This document shows, piece after piece, positions 1 through 12,122 of a stretch of 12,122 nucleotides of DNA. Source of the stretch: Saccoglossus kowalevskii (Eukaryota; Hemichordata; Enteropneusta; Harrimaniidae). The translations under genes were made by a program, and so were the position numbers. Each line of letters starts with the position of its first letter. Position 1 is the first letter of the stretch. The stretch covers positions 203,858 to 215,979 of the forward strand of contig NW_003129360.1 of NCBI RefSeq assembly GCF_000003605.2, given 5' to 3'. The notes beneath the pieces were generated by a model, which made no database searches, was not told the origin of the DNA, and saw only the letters and a list, made by a program, of their open reading frames with translations.

Positions 1-1080
1 CCGTTCTCGTTCAAACCCGGGATCGATCAATAGGGGAGCCCCATTAAAAAAGCACATTGCAAATCATGCAAGTTCAACATTTTCAAACCAATATACTAAA
101 CAGAAATGCTCAGAGATGTAAATGAAGGATAGATATTACTTTTCACTATACACATCTCTGTTGATACTATCCCTCACATATTCTACTCCCAATTACTCCT
201 GCGTAAAATGGACTAGCCTGTTCATGTTGACATTCAGACTAAAATCACGTGACAGGCTGTTAAAATTGGCTGTTGCATACTCTTTCGCCGGTCTGGAAAA
301 TGTGTTTAATTAACTCACATTCAAGCAACAATGCAGATTTCCCAGTGGGAGTGAGACTATTCAAACTCTGCCACTAAAAAATAGGGGTGTTTTCAGCAAA
401 AAACGAATAACCCTGGAATACACACAATATACTGAATTTCGGAACAAATCGTGCATTACTTACAGCAGCAGAATACCACAGAAATATCAGACGAAACATG
501 AAAACACTATATATTGTATTTCAGCCTGAACCCTCTATATTGCAATTCAAGGAATTAACCCCATATGTGCATCCATTTCCCACCTTGGTATCACCCACCC
601 CTGAAAACAAACTCTTAATACCACGCTGAAGCGTTTGGTAACAACATCGTCTCTTCAGACTCTTGTCTTGTACGGTGGCGGTGAAAGCATTCTTGCAAGA
701 AAACAGTGTTATGTTTTAAAGTACTTACCTGCTTAAACAGACGTGTTCTATTATTTATAATGCATGCTGAGCACCACGGACACGACTGTTTAGAAGATTA
801 TTTCAGAAAAATGTCAAAACAAATCGCATTCCGTATAACTATCACTGAGCGCAGCCATTTTTATTTGCAAAGGATCATGGGAACTTGAGAAACTTAGAAT
901 GAACCACGCCCACATAGCTACTGTGATCGTGTACGCCTCTATGCAAGGCAGGTCGACGTGTCAGTATGTTGTAATTACGTTCCATGTGGAATATCATCAT
1001 AATACGTGATATATGAAAACACACCGTGATTCAAAAAGTACAACTAAGGTCAATCAACTGAGTAAAAACAATGATAACAG
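1..1080. other. AT-rich intergenic DNA, no gene seen
   Basis: Only short open frames without family resemblance occur here, including 63 codons at 122-313 and 60 at 706-888. The left edge (9-18) has a tRNA B-box-like GTTCAAACCC, but the preceding part is outside the window and the arm does not pair well. Confidence 0.5.
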
Positions 1081-1740
1081 GCGGCAGCACGAAATTTTGC
1101 ATGGACGATTCTACTCACCATCTCTCCTTTTCTAGGGGAGTCCGAGGGATGTTCCTCTTGAATTTTTTGCAAGACTGGCATTCTTCGGGCAACAATTTGT
1201 TCGGCGATGCGAAACGTGGTCGTAATGTCTTTATTTACTAGGGTCAAAAGCGACTATGGTCTAAACGTCCAGCCATTTTTTTTGCTACTTGTTTTTAAAA
1301 GATCGAGAGGAGTTTTTTTTGCTATCCCTATTGGGATGTATACCGTACGTTATGATCAGAGTTAGTCCTGACCGAGTCTTCGTTCAGTTTGCCGATACGT
1401 TCGAAAATATACGAAATACGCCGAACGAGATATATGTATTCGCTCGAGATGACTTTGTCTCCCGACCAAGATAAGCCTTATTTATAAAATTGTGGCATGT
1501 ATACATTCTTCGCAGAGGAGGAAGCGGTCTGCTGACCATTCCTCGTGCCCCGTGCCACTGCTTCGGGTTCAAAATGTAGACGGCACTCTAAATCAGGTTG
1601 TGATTCGGACTTATAGCCGAAACTATCGTGATCATACATTTTGAACGGTGGTGGCGCAATTCGACGAATGCTACAGTCTATTGAATTGGTTGGGTTAGCC
1701 CGGAGACACGAAACAGAAATAGGTGGGGACAACAGTTTAT
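1080..1740 (-). other. CpG-richer block with unrecognised exon-like open frames
   Basis: This block stands out from its AT-rich surroundings. On the - strand an open stretch from 1253 down to 1119 (135 nt, exactly 45 codons) is bounded by an AG and by a strong GTGAGT donor (plus positions 1118-1113). It has mixed amino-acid composition ending in SDSPRKGEM. Further upstream on the same strand, an 84-codon open frame covers 1732-1478, with an internal ATG giving 53 codons to a TAA. Neither resembles a family I know. They might be exons of a neighbouring gene on the opposite strand, or chance. The possible acceptor lacks a good pyrimidine tract. Confidence 0.25.
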
Positions 1741-1806
1741 GTTTTGTTTAATAAATGTTTCTTTAATAGTTCCATTATTTCAATAATTCGACATGATTGT
1801 TTTCAC

Positions 1807-1881
1807 CAGCGTCACAGCATGTTTTCACTGGCAGCGTCACAGCATGTTTTCACTGGCAGCGTCACAGCATGTTTTCACCGG
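1807..1881. repeat. 25-bp minisatellite, three tandem copies
   Basis: A 25-base unit starting CAGCGTCACAGC repeats at 1807-1831, 1832-1856 and 1857-1881. Copies 1 and 2 are identical, and copy 3 has one change (ACCGG for ACTGG near its end). A decayed partial copy precedes at about 1796-1806. The unit length is not a multiple of three, so it is not a protein repeat. Confidence 0.9.
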
Positions 1882-2927
1882 CAGCGATGTAAAACGACAC
1901 ATCTTTACCGTTACACAGTTACATGCTTGAACAATGTGCAGCAGTGTGTGATTGGAAATTAAACGGCCGTACTTATTGATAGTTGTACGCTTCAGTGGAG
2001 GACAGACTTGACTTAACACACAGGTGTACAATAAGTTGAAACGAAACAAGGTATTATGAAGCCGTTCTGACAACGTAACGCGAACGAACAATTCATGAAA
2101 ATCACTGCGTTGCCCACAAGAAGAAGAAGAAGCGCAGATCCATCATCTGAGTTTTGAGTCTGAGAACCAATTTGCTAGTCCTTGACAAGTACGACTTTCA
2201 TTTTCCACCCAGTCCACGGTAAGTTATTGACGACAATTGTAACAACATTTTTATGAATTAAAAAAACAGTTCTTTTCCTAAATAAATGTCATTAAGGTAT
2301 TCTAAAAAGAAATCTAGCAGAGCGGTATACTATTGTTGCTACAAGCAGAAATATGGCTGGCATGGAAAATGAATGTTGGGTCACAGGCGTGCATAGATGA
2401 ACTGCTATGAATTTGGAAGCCATACGCTATGTGTACACACCCTGTCACTAGAATTATATCTTAAAATTGCAAGAAATAATGTTTTAAACAGGCATTGATT
2501 TGTTTTCACAATTTAATATCAAGCGATATGTATATCAATCTCCTATATAAAAACAGGTTCTGCATATGTAGCCATGGTAACATGATTGAGAACGAGCTTC
2601 ATTTTCATCTACAATGAGATAGTTACAAGGCCTTTAGAGAAATGTGTTTTCTAATACTAGTATACTACAGCCAATTAATGTCAACAAAAAACGTGAACCC
2701 TGTTATGGGATCGAGATCGTACTGTCGATATAATTATCATATAATCATCATGATCCAATTTCCCATTGTGTTACTTTATTCATGTAATGCTCACTCAAGT
2801 CGTTAATTATCGTTGTATTTGTACCTTTCTGTAAATGTTCATCACTAAAAGCTGAAGACCCAAAATGTACCATAATAATTAAATACATATTTAATTTAAT
2901 ATAATTCTGAAATCATGTTCCCTAATT

Positions 2928-2969
2928 ATACATATAACGTTAATGGAGTCCTATATAATTTATATGTAT
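2928..2969. repeat. 10-bp AT-rich inverted repeat
   Basis: ATACATATAA at 2928-2937 is the exact reverse complement of TTATATGTAT at 2960-2969, with a 22-base spacer. In such AT-rich DNA it may be chance. Confidence 0.4.
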
Positions 2970-3010
2970 CACGACAGTAATTAGTCCCAATGCACTTCAT
3001 TTGAAATTCG

Positions 3011-3025
3011 TTTTTTTTTTTTTTT
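3011..3025. repeat. Poly-T tract
   Basis: Fifteen consecutive T in AT-rich intergenic DNA. No flanking target duplication or retroposon body is visible. Confidence 0.85.
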
Positions 3026-4114
3026 CATGAGTTAGTTTTCAGCTGTTCCCATAAACCCTAGAAATGGGTTCATGTTGTATAAGAATAATTTTAAAAGTAA
3101 AATTTAAAATCTAATTTGTTCTGAAATAATTACATATGATGGACACTGTTTTCGGGAACGCAAATTTAGACGAGCATTTGGCGGGTACAATTATTGTCGA
3201 CTACGGCATAAACCTTTATATTAAACATGCAGACACAGTTAATTAAATAGACTCAACCTTACACTAATTTGAGTGAAGTTAGTTATAATCGTTAATCAGT
3301 TAACTTGAAACAAACTGTAATTATTTTTGGCAATTATCTCAACTGTTGTCATCATACTACCGTCGATGTTAACTACATTCATGTTACGGATATCTTTGCT
3401 TCCTTGCGGTAAAACGCTGTATGGAAAGTCTGTTCATTGGACATATGCCTCAAAAAATGGACACACTTGTTGTGTTTGTGCATGTTCACACATTGCGTAA
3501 AATACTTGATGGAATATTCATAGTTTAAAAACAATTTTAATGTTGATAATTAAACTTAGAAGAAACACCGTCAGTCATACGGCGTTTTTTTATCAACTTC
3601 TCGTGAAGTAAATCCAGCATTTAATCTCCTGTACTCCATTTTGGAGTGTATTCGCCATGTTTCGGTTGATTTTGGAGATCTTATGCCAACGGTAGTAGAA
3701 TATCTGCAAAACATTATAATGTTAGTGGTATTGTCCACGCTAATACCACTTAATCCACTCTATTCATCGGGGATTGACATGCGAGCTCGCCAGCGTCGCC
3801 ACAGCCCACATGCAATTTGAATGGCAATGTTGATAAATGGATTAGTTGTTCAAACGCGGGGTGTTTAACTTTCGGTGAGATTGCGGTTAGGTTTCTACTC
3901 GCGCCATGGAAACATGGAATGGCTATTCACTGTCACGCCAGAAACTAACATGGATCACCACAGAGACTTACTGAGGAGAAATAGCACGATTGTACGGAAG
4001 GAACATTTTTTCTCGTTTCTATGTCTTTTGTTTTCAGTGTGGAGCTGTCAACACAAGTAATTGTCAATAGACCGCACCAACCTACCGAGCCCTCAAAAAT
4101 GGAATCGACCGTGT

Positions 4115-4235
4115 CACGGGGAGAGTACGGCACAATGAAAATAAAAAAAGCAAAAAAAAAATGACATCAGAATCTGTCAAAAATGAAATTTTGCAGATAT
4201 CCGTATGCGAAGCATTATGTGACACGCGGAGAGTA
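4115..4235 (+). repeat. Direct repeat in the upstream promoter region
   Basis: CACGGGGAGAGTA at 4115-4127 recurs as CACGCGGAGAGTA at 4223-4235, with one mismatch in 13 and 108 bases between starts. The pair sits about 120-240 bases upstream of the predicted transcription start, so it could be a repeated factor-binding site. No known factor is assigned. Confidence 0.45.
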
Positions 4236-4293
4236 AAAGGGACGGTGTTTGAAAAACAGAGATGATTCGACATGCCCTGTGCCGTTAGGAACG

Positions 4294-4307
4294 GTCGCCA
4301 TGACAGC
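4294..4307 (+). promoter_or_regulatory. RFX X-box-like site
   Basis: The 14 bases GTCGCCATGACAGC match the X-box consensus RYYNYY-AT-RRNRAC at all but one specified position (G instead of A at the last-but-one base). The site lies about 46-59 bases upstream of the predicted transcription start and 13 bases upstream of the TATA box. X-boxes bind RFX transcription factors, which drive ciliary genes, so this would fit a tubulin used in cilia. The motif match is seen; function is inferred. Confidence 0.5.
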
Positions 4308-4320
4308 TAAATAAATTTAC

Positions 4321-4328
4321 TATATAAG
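4321..4328 (+). promoter_or_regulatory. TATA box of the alpha-tubulin gene
   Basis: TATATAAG is a near-consensus TATA box. It starts 32 bases upstream of the initiator A at 4353, the spacing expected for RNA polymerase II promoters, and lies 138 bases upstream of the start codon. Confidence 0.8.
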
Positions 4329-4350
4329 ACGATTGCTGAAGGCGATCAAT

Positions 4351-4356
4351 TCAGTT
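4351..4356 (+). promoter_or_regulatory. Initiator, predicted transcription start at 4353
   Basis: TCAGTT fits the initiator TCAKTY, with the A at 4353 as +1. The position relative to the TATA box at 4321 is ideal. It predicts a 114-nt 5'UTR (4353-4466) with no upstream ATG. The 5'UTR carries an 11-T run at 4443-4453 shortly before the start codon. Confidence 0.7.
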
Positions 4357-4466
4357 GACTCCACTCGCGTATACGAACTCTTTGCAGTCGACGTGAGGCA
4401 TTCGAAACAGTATCCAGCTCAAGATTTACATCGATTTTGCTATTTTTTTTTTTATAAATCTTGGCC

Positions 4467-9328
<4,862 letters not shown>

Positions 9329-9331
9329 TTC

Positions 9332-9352
9332 AGAACATTAGATGTTCTAATG
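9332..9352 (+). repeat. Two overlapping, mutually exclusive hairpins after the stop codon
   Basis: AGAACA (9332-9337) pairs with TGTTCT (9343-9348), and CATTAG (9336-9341) pairs with CTAATG (9347-9352). Both have five-base loops and share bases, so only one can form at a time. They begin four bases after the TAA. Confidence 0.45.
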
Positions 9353-9530
9353 ATTTCTGTCGGATTGTGATTGCATTTGGGATTAAATCAACCAAATTAA
9401 ATCAAATGTATGTGCGAAGATCATTATCATAGATCATAGCAAGGAATTAAATCTGTCTTTTCTTTGTTTTACATAACACATTTTTATGTACTTTTATTAT
9501 TTTCCTTCTTCATCTTTCTTTATAATCTTA

Positions 9531-9536
9531 AATAAA
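9531..9536 (+). terminator. Polyadenylation signal AATAAA
   Basis: This is a canonical hexamer 203 bases after the stop codon, with GT-containing sequence about 25-35 bases downstream. It is the most likely end signal of the tubulin mRNA. Confidence 0.7.
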
Positions 9537-9559
9537 TATCATTATTGTATTCTTCAACC

Positions 9560-10277
9560 CGTTTGTATCGTAGTAATTAATTGTACAGAAATTGTACATT
9601 TCGCGTCTCATACTTGATTCATTACATCCGCTACATACACTTGATTTACCCATTGTAATACTCATCCAGGGTATAGACCGGTACGAACTGTTCTTGTTAT
9701 GATAGTGTTATCAGTACGTTTTAATTTTATCCCTCATCTTATAATCAATATGGATACACAGTTTCGGTAGAAGTGTGTGTTGTTGCACGTCGATTTACAC
9801 ATAATATCCCCTCGGTCAAATTACGTTGCAATTGTGGTGCTCACTGCTGCGCATTTCTGAAGACCAATTTATTCAATAAATACTGTTTTGTGTGCTATGA
9901 AACACTTATTTACTCAACATTTAATGCTTACATAATCTGCATGCTATTCCACTTAACTCGACATTCATATTTATGTTGATAATCGGTTGTTGATGGTTTC
10001 ATAAATGAAATTATCCTGCCGCAATTGCCATGACCATGCTGTAACCTACTTGCGTTCAAGTTGTTTGTGAAGGTGAAAGAAAACAGCGCCATCAGCGTGC
10101 AGAATACACCACGAGTCAGACCTGGTACCCATGCTGAAGTATACCCCTTTTCAAGTGCAGAAATAGAATACTATATATATATAAATCATACTGTTTACAA
10201 GTTGAGGTAACATGAATTCATGAGATTCCCTTTTCCACACTTTATTACTATATTCTAAGTTACACCAGGCTTCAAGT
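9560..10277. other. Downstream flanking DNA, no gene seen
   Basis: Apart from the second AATAAA at 9875, this is AT-rich sequence with a short TA run near 10172-10183. A 68-codon frame at 9773-9979 has low-complexity, cysteine- and phenylalanine-rich content and no family resemblance. Confidence 0.45.
9875..9880 (+). terminator. Second AATAAA with GT-rich downstream element
   Basis: AATAAA is followed immediately by TACTGTTTTGTGTGCTATG-type GT-rich sequence, a stronger downstream element than at the first signal. It could give a longer 3'UTR of about 560-570 nt. Confidence 0.4.
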
Positions 10278-10613
10278 TCCAATCCTCGGGGGCGGACATC
10301 CGGGCATTTTCACCGCCTGGCAACCCGCGGCGGTGAAAACAAAGGCCCAAAACTCGCAGAAAACGGTACTTTGGGTGTGATTAATGAGATTCCTCTGCAC
10401 AGTGCAGCAAGATTAGCCCTACGTGTGTAACATATATGAATTTGGTTGTTCAGGATTACTTCAAAGTTGAGTTTGTGTTGTTTTCTCGAGTTTCACCGGC
10501 TCCACAGGCGTCCCACAGCAGCGCGCACAAAGCCCGTAGAAATACGTGGTACAGTGGTGCGCGTCTTAGCAACGTAGAACGTCCGTGACGTAGCTCCGCC
10601 CCCGAGGATAGGA
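10278..10613. mobile_element. Possible MITE-like element with terminal inverted repeats
   Basis: The 15 bases ATCCTCGGGGGCGGA (10282-10296) are exactly the reverse complement of 10595-10609. With one mismatch the match extends to 19 bases (10278-10296 with 10595-10613), and a weaker match (about 10 of 15 bases counted from that outer end) may continue outward. The enclosed segment is 336 bp, GC- and CpG-richer than its flanks, and has no open frame, as expected for a non-autonomous DNA transposon. It also contains an internal 11-bp inverted repeat. No clear target-site duplication is visible. The alternative is a CpG-island promoter with two Sp/KLF GC boxes in opposite orientation. Confidence 0.35.
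10307..10339. repeat. 11-bp perfect inverted repeat (hairpin)
   Basis: TTTTCACCGCC (10307-10317) is exactly complementary to GGCGGTGAAAA (10329-10339) across an 11-base loop. A related TTTCACCGGC occurs near 10491. It lies just inside the left inverted repeat of the 10278-10613 segment. Confidence 0.75.
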
Positions 10614-10836
10614 CCCTAAAGACGGTATACGCGTATGCGGGTAAAATAACTAAATATCACCCCTTTTACGCGTTTTTTTTACTTCAGCTTGCGTACCATG
10701 TTTTATTCAGAGAACCACCCCTGGGGCTGCCACATGCCCTTTTAGACTAAATGCATGAATTAACAGAATCCTAAAGTGCCAAAAATTGAATTCTGAGAAT
10801 ATAATTTATATTAAATTAGCAAAATCTTGAATTAGC

Positions 10837-10870
10837 GATTAGCTAAAATTACAGATTAGCTAAAATAACA
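10837..10870. repeat. 17-bp tandem duplication
   Basis: GATTAGCTAAAATTACA (10837-10853) is followed directly by the same sequence with one change, T to A (10854-10870). A more decayed related copy with AATTAGC and AAAAT lies just upstream, at about 10814-10830. Confidence 0.8.
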
Positions 10871-10893
10871 TGACAGCCATAAAAGTAAAGAAT

Positions 10894-10913
10894 ACGCCTC
10901 GAATACGAGGCGT
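10894..10913. repeat. 8-bp perfect hairpin with 4-base loop
   Basis: ACGCCTCG (10894-10901), loop AATA, then CGAGGCGT (10906-10913). A T-G wobble may add a ninth pair. It is GC-rich within AT-rich surroundings, so it should be stable as RNA or cruciform DNA. Confidence 0.65.
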
Positions 10914-11096
10914 GATCATGTCATTCACTGATGAGCGAAATTTCGAATAAAAGTTATTACTGGGTTTCTCATAACATGACACAAGATTTCTAATGTGATT
11001 TTTTAGTGAATTTAGCTTGTCATTTATCTGTTCTACATTAGTGTACAAAATCACGACTGAGGGCCACAGCCAACAGGTGGTTGCGCCCTCTCACGG

Positions 11097-11102
11097 TATA
11101 AA
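11097..11102 (+). promoter_or_regulatory. Isolated core-promoter-like TATA box
   Basis: TATAAA is followed 33 bases later by an initiator-like CCAGTC with the A at 11130, in a locally GC-richer stretch (11060-11140). Downstream, the first ATG (11145) gives only seven codons, and an AATAAA occurs at 11230-11235. No gene body is recognised. Confidence 0.3.
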
Positions 11103-12040
11103 CCAGACACTCCTCACTATCGTTTGTCCAGTCGTTGAGCAAATATGTTTCAAGGTCCATGCAATTAGGCTTGGATGGAATTCATAGCTTTTAAGCTTTT
11201 CGCGTTATTTGTGATGTGTCTTTTCTTTTAATAAATTTTCTAAAAAAAATACTATATAAAATCGCATTGTGGCAATATTGTTGTTGTTATTTTTTTTACA
11301 AAATCCGGTTTGAAAGAACCTTCCCTGTCGATAGATATGACATTCTTCGGAGGAGATTTTAAAACATGATTAGACGTTGTATTATTTGTGCTGTAACCTT
11401 TCCTACTCTTACTGCCTACTCATATGTGACTGCCGCATCGGGTAGAGGTCAGAGGTCAAAGATCGAGTCACCGTGTGTCTGAACATGTTTCATTGTAAAG
11501 TCAGTGAAGTCAATTCTAAATATAATAGCCCCATTGATCGGGCTGTTGATATACCATAATGACAATTGTATTGACTAATGTTGACTATTAAAGTCTCGCT
11601 CACCGTGATTTCCTGTCAAATCTTGACGATAATAAATGTCCACATGGCGTATGGCTTAATGTATTAACATGAATAGTGTACCATGCTGCAAATTGTCCCA
11701 CAGTCTGCAGACTCATGCAACCCTATCAGTACACAAATTCCGTGGTAAATCCTGCATTTAAAGGGCAAGTAACAAAATTTGAGGGCACGTAGCAAGCTTG
11801 AAAAAAGAAGAAATGAAGGGAATAATTCTGAGTGTCTCCCAGCCGGCATTTTTTTTTTTTTACATATGCAAGTGAATTCATGGTATCATACATTGTGTAT
11901 ATTAAATCCAAGACCAAATGATGTTTTAAAAGAATTGAAGTTAGGGAATGAATCGTTTTCTTCAAGTACGTATGGTCATTAAATCATGACTATGCGAAAT
12001 ACGACAACCATGATGCATTAATCACTTGAATGGTTAATTG

Positions 12041-12048
12041 TGACGTCA
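12041..12048. promoter_or_regulatory. Full cAMP-response element
   Basis: TGACGTCA is the palindromic CREB/ATF site. A half-related TGACGTCC lies at 12086-12093. It could belong to a gene beyond the right edge; a single 8-base match is weak evidence. Confidence 0.25.
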
Positions 12049-12104
12049 TTTTTATTTATGTGAATTTCAAGAAGTGAACAAACGTTGACGTCCCCGAAAA
12101 CAAC

Positions 12105-12122
12105 GGATGGATGGATGGATGG
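12105..12122. repeat. GGAT microsatellite running off the window
   Basis: Four and a half copies of GGAT reach the last base, so the true length is unknown. Confidence 0.9.

Larger units (their letters stand above)
1890..4100. other. AT-rich intergenic DNA upstream of the tubulin promoter
   Basis: No coding sequence is recognised. Features noted are five AAG repeats (2118-2132), an isolated good donor GTAAGT (2219-2224), a 10-bp inverted repeat (2928-2937 with 2960-2969) and a 15-T run (3011-3025). Some distal regulatory elements may lie here, but I cannot assign any. Confidence 0.5.
9329..9555 (+). other. TUBA: 3'UTR of the alpha-tubulin transcript
   Basis: The AT-rich untranslated region runs from the TAA to just past the AATAAA at 9531-9536. 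It starts with overlapping inverted repeats at 9332-9352 and holds a 10-base direct repeat ATTAAATCAA (9382-9391 and 9396-9405). The end is estimated from the usual 10-25 base gap to cleavage, with GT-rich bases following at about 9560. Confidence 0.65.
10640..11090. other. AT-rich DNA with short tandem repeat and hairpin
   Basis: No gene is seen. The stretch holds the 17-bp tandem duplication at 10837-10870 and the hairpin at 10894-10913. Short - strand open frames here have no recognisable content. Confidence 0.45.
11260..12122. other. AT-rich right flank, no gene seen
   Basis: It contains a 13-T run (11849-11861), a CRE (12041-12048) and a GGAT microsatellite at the edge. Open frames of 60-80 codons at 11664-11982 overlap on both strands and have low-complexity content, so I do not call them. 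Confidence 0.45.

Noticed and set aside
1-40. A tRNA 3' half or tRNA-derived SINE at the left edge, from GTTCAAACCC.
   Set aside because: The T-arm stem pairs poorly, the 5' half is outside the window, and no A box or tail is visible.
1723-1962. A coding frame across the minisatellite.
   Set aside because: The 25-base unit changes frame at each copy, and the residues show no conserved pattern.
3564-3591. A hairpin followed by a T run, resembling a bacterial intrinsic terminator.
   Set aside because: The region is clearly eukaryotic (spliceosomal introns, tubulin) and no transcript ends here; a short stem before a T run is expected by chance.
9773-9979. A 68-codon cysteine-rich frame downstream of the gene.
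   Set aside because: It has no domain resemblance and spans a likely polyadenylation signal; the composition fits random AT-rich DNA.
10023-10040. Another X-box-like ATTGCCATGACC sequence downstream.
   Set aside because: It mismatches the consensus at two fixed positions and lies outside any promoter context.
10920-10990. A complete hammerhead ribozyme around CTGATGAG.
   Set aside because: The element after stem II reads GAAT instead of GAAA, stem II has a mismatch, and no matching helices I and III with an NUH cleavage triplet could be found.

Overview
This is a stretch of animal nuclear DNA built around one recognisable gene, a four-exon alpha-tubulin gene on the + strand (coding span 4467-9328). 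The spliceosomal introns have GT..AG borders. The introns fall after codon 1, inside codon 76 and after codon 125, the classic positions known from vertebrate alpha-tubulin genes, and codons 126 to the end form one uninterrupted exon. The AT-rich intergenic DNA, long introns and strongly animal-like tubulin sequence suggest an invertebrate metazoan, possibly a marine deuterostome or lophotrochozoan. I cannot name the species from the sequence.

Layout. 1-1080: unannotated AT-rich DNA. 1080-1740: a CpG-richer block with exon-like open frames on the - strand that I do not recognise. 1807-1881: three tandem copies of a 25-bp minisatellite. 1890-4080: AT-rich intergenic DNA with simple repeats and small inverted repeats. 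4115-4466: the tubulin promoter and 5'UTR, with an RFX/X-box-like site, a TATA box and an initiator at ideal spacing. 4467-9328: exons 1-4 and three introns (261, 1192 and 2049 nt). 9329 to about 9555: a short 3'UTR ending at an AATAAA signal, with a second signal at 9875. 10278-10613: a GC-rich segment bounded by near-perfect 19-bp inverted repeats, either a MITE-like element or a pair of inverted GC boxes. 10640-12122: AT-rich DNA with short repeats, a hairpin, an isolated core-promoter-like site, a CRE and a GGAT microsatellite at the right edge.

The tubulin gene looks alive in every respect except one. A single extra T in exon 4 (one of the two Ts at 8596-8597, after codon 209) shifts the frame and would truncate the protein at 215 residues. 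The rest of the frame is intact and strongly conserved through the terminal EEY. Without the extra base the product would be about 452 residues, the normal family length. An assembly or sequencing error, or a very recent null allele, explains this better than an old pseudogene.

I see no prokaryotic features, CRISPR array, operon or new multi-gene system. The best leads are the frameshift, the X-box-like promoter site, a cluster of CpG palindromes in intron 3 that includes the TCTCGCGAGA motif, and the inverted-repeat element downstream.
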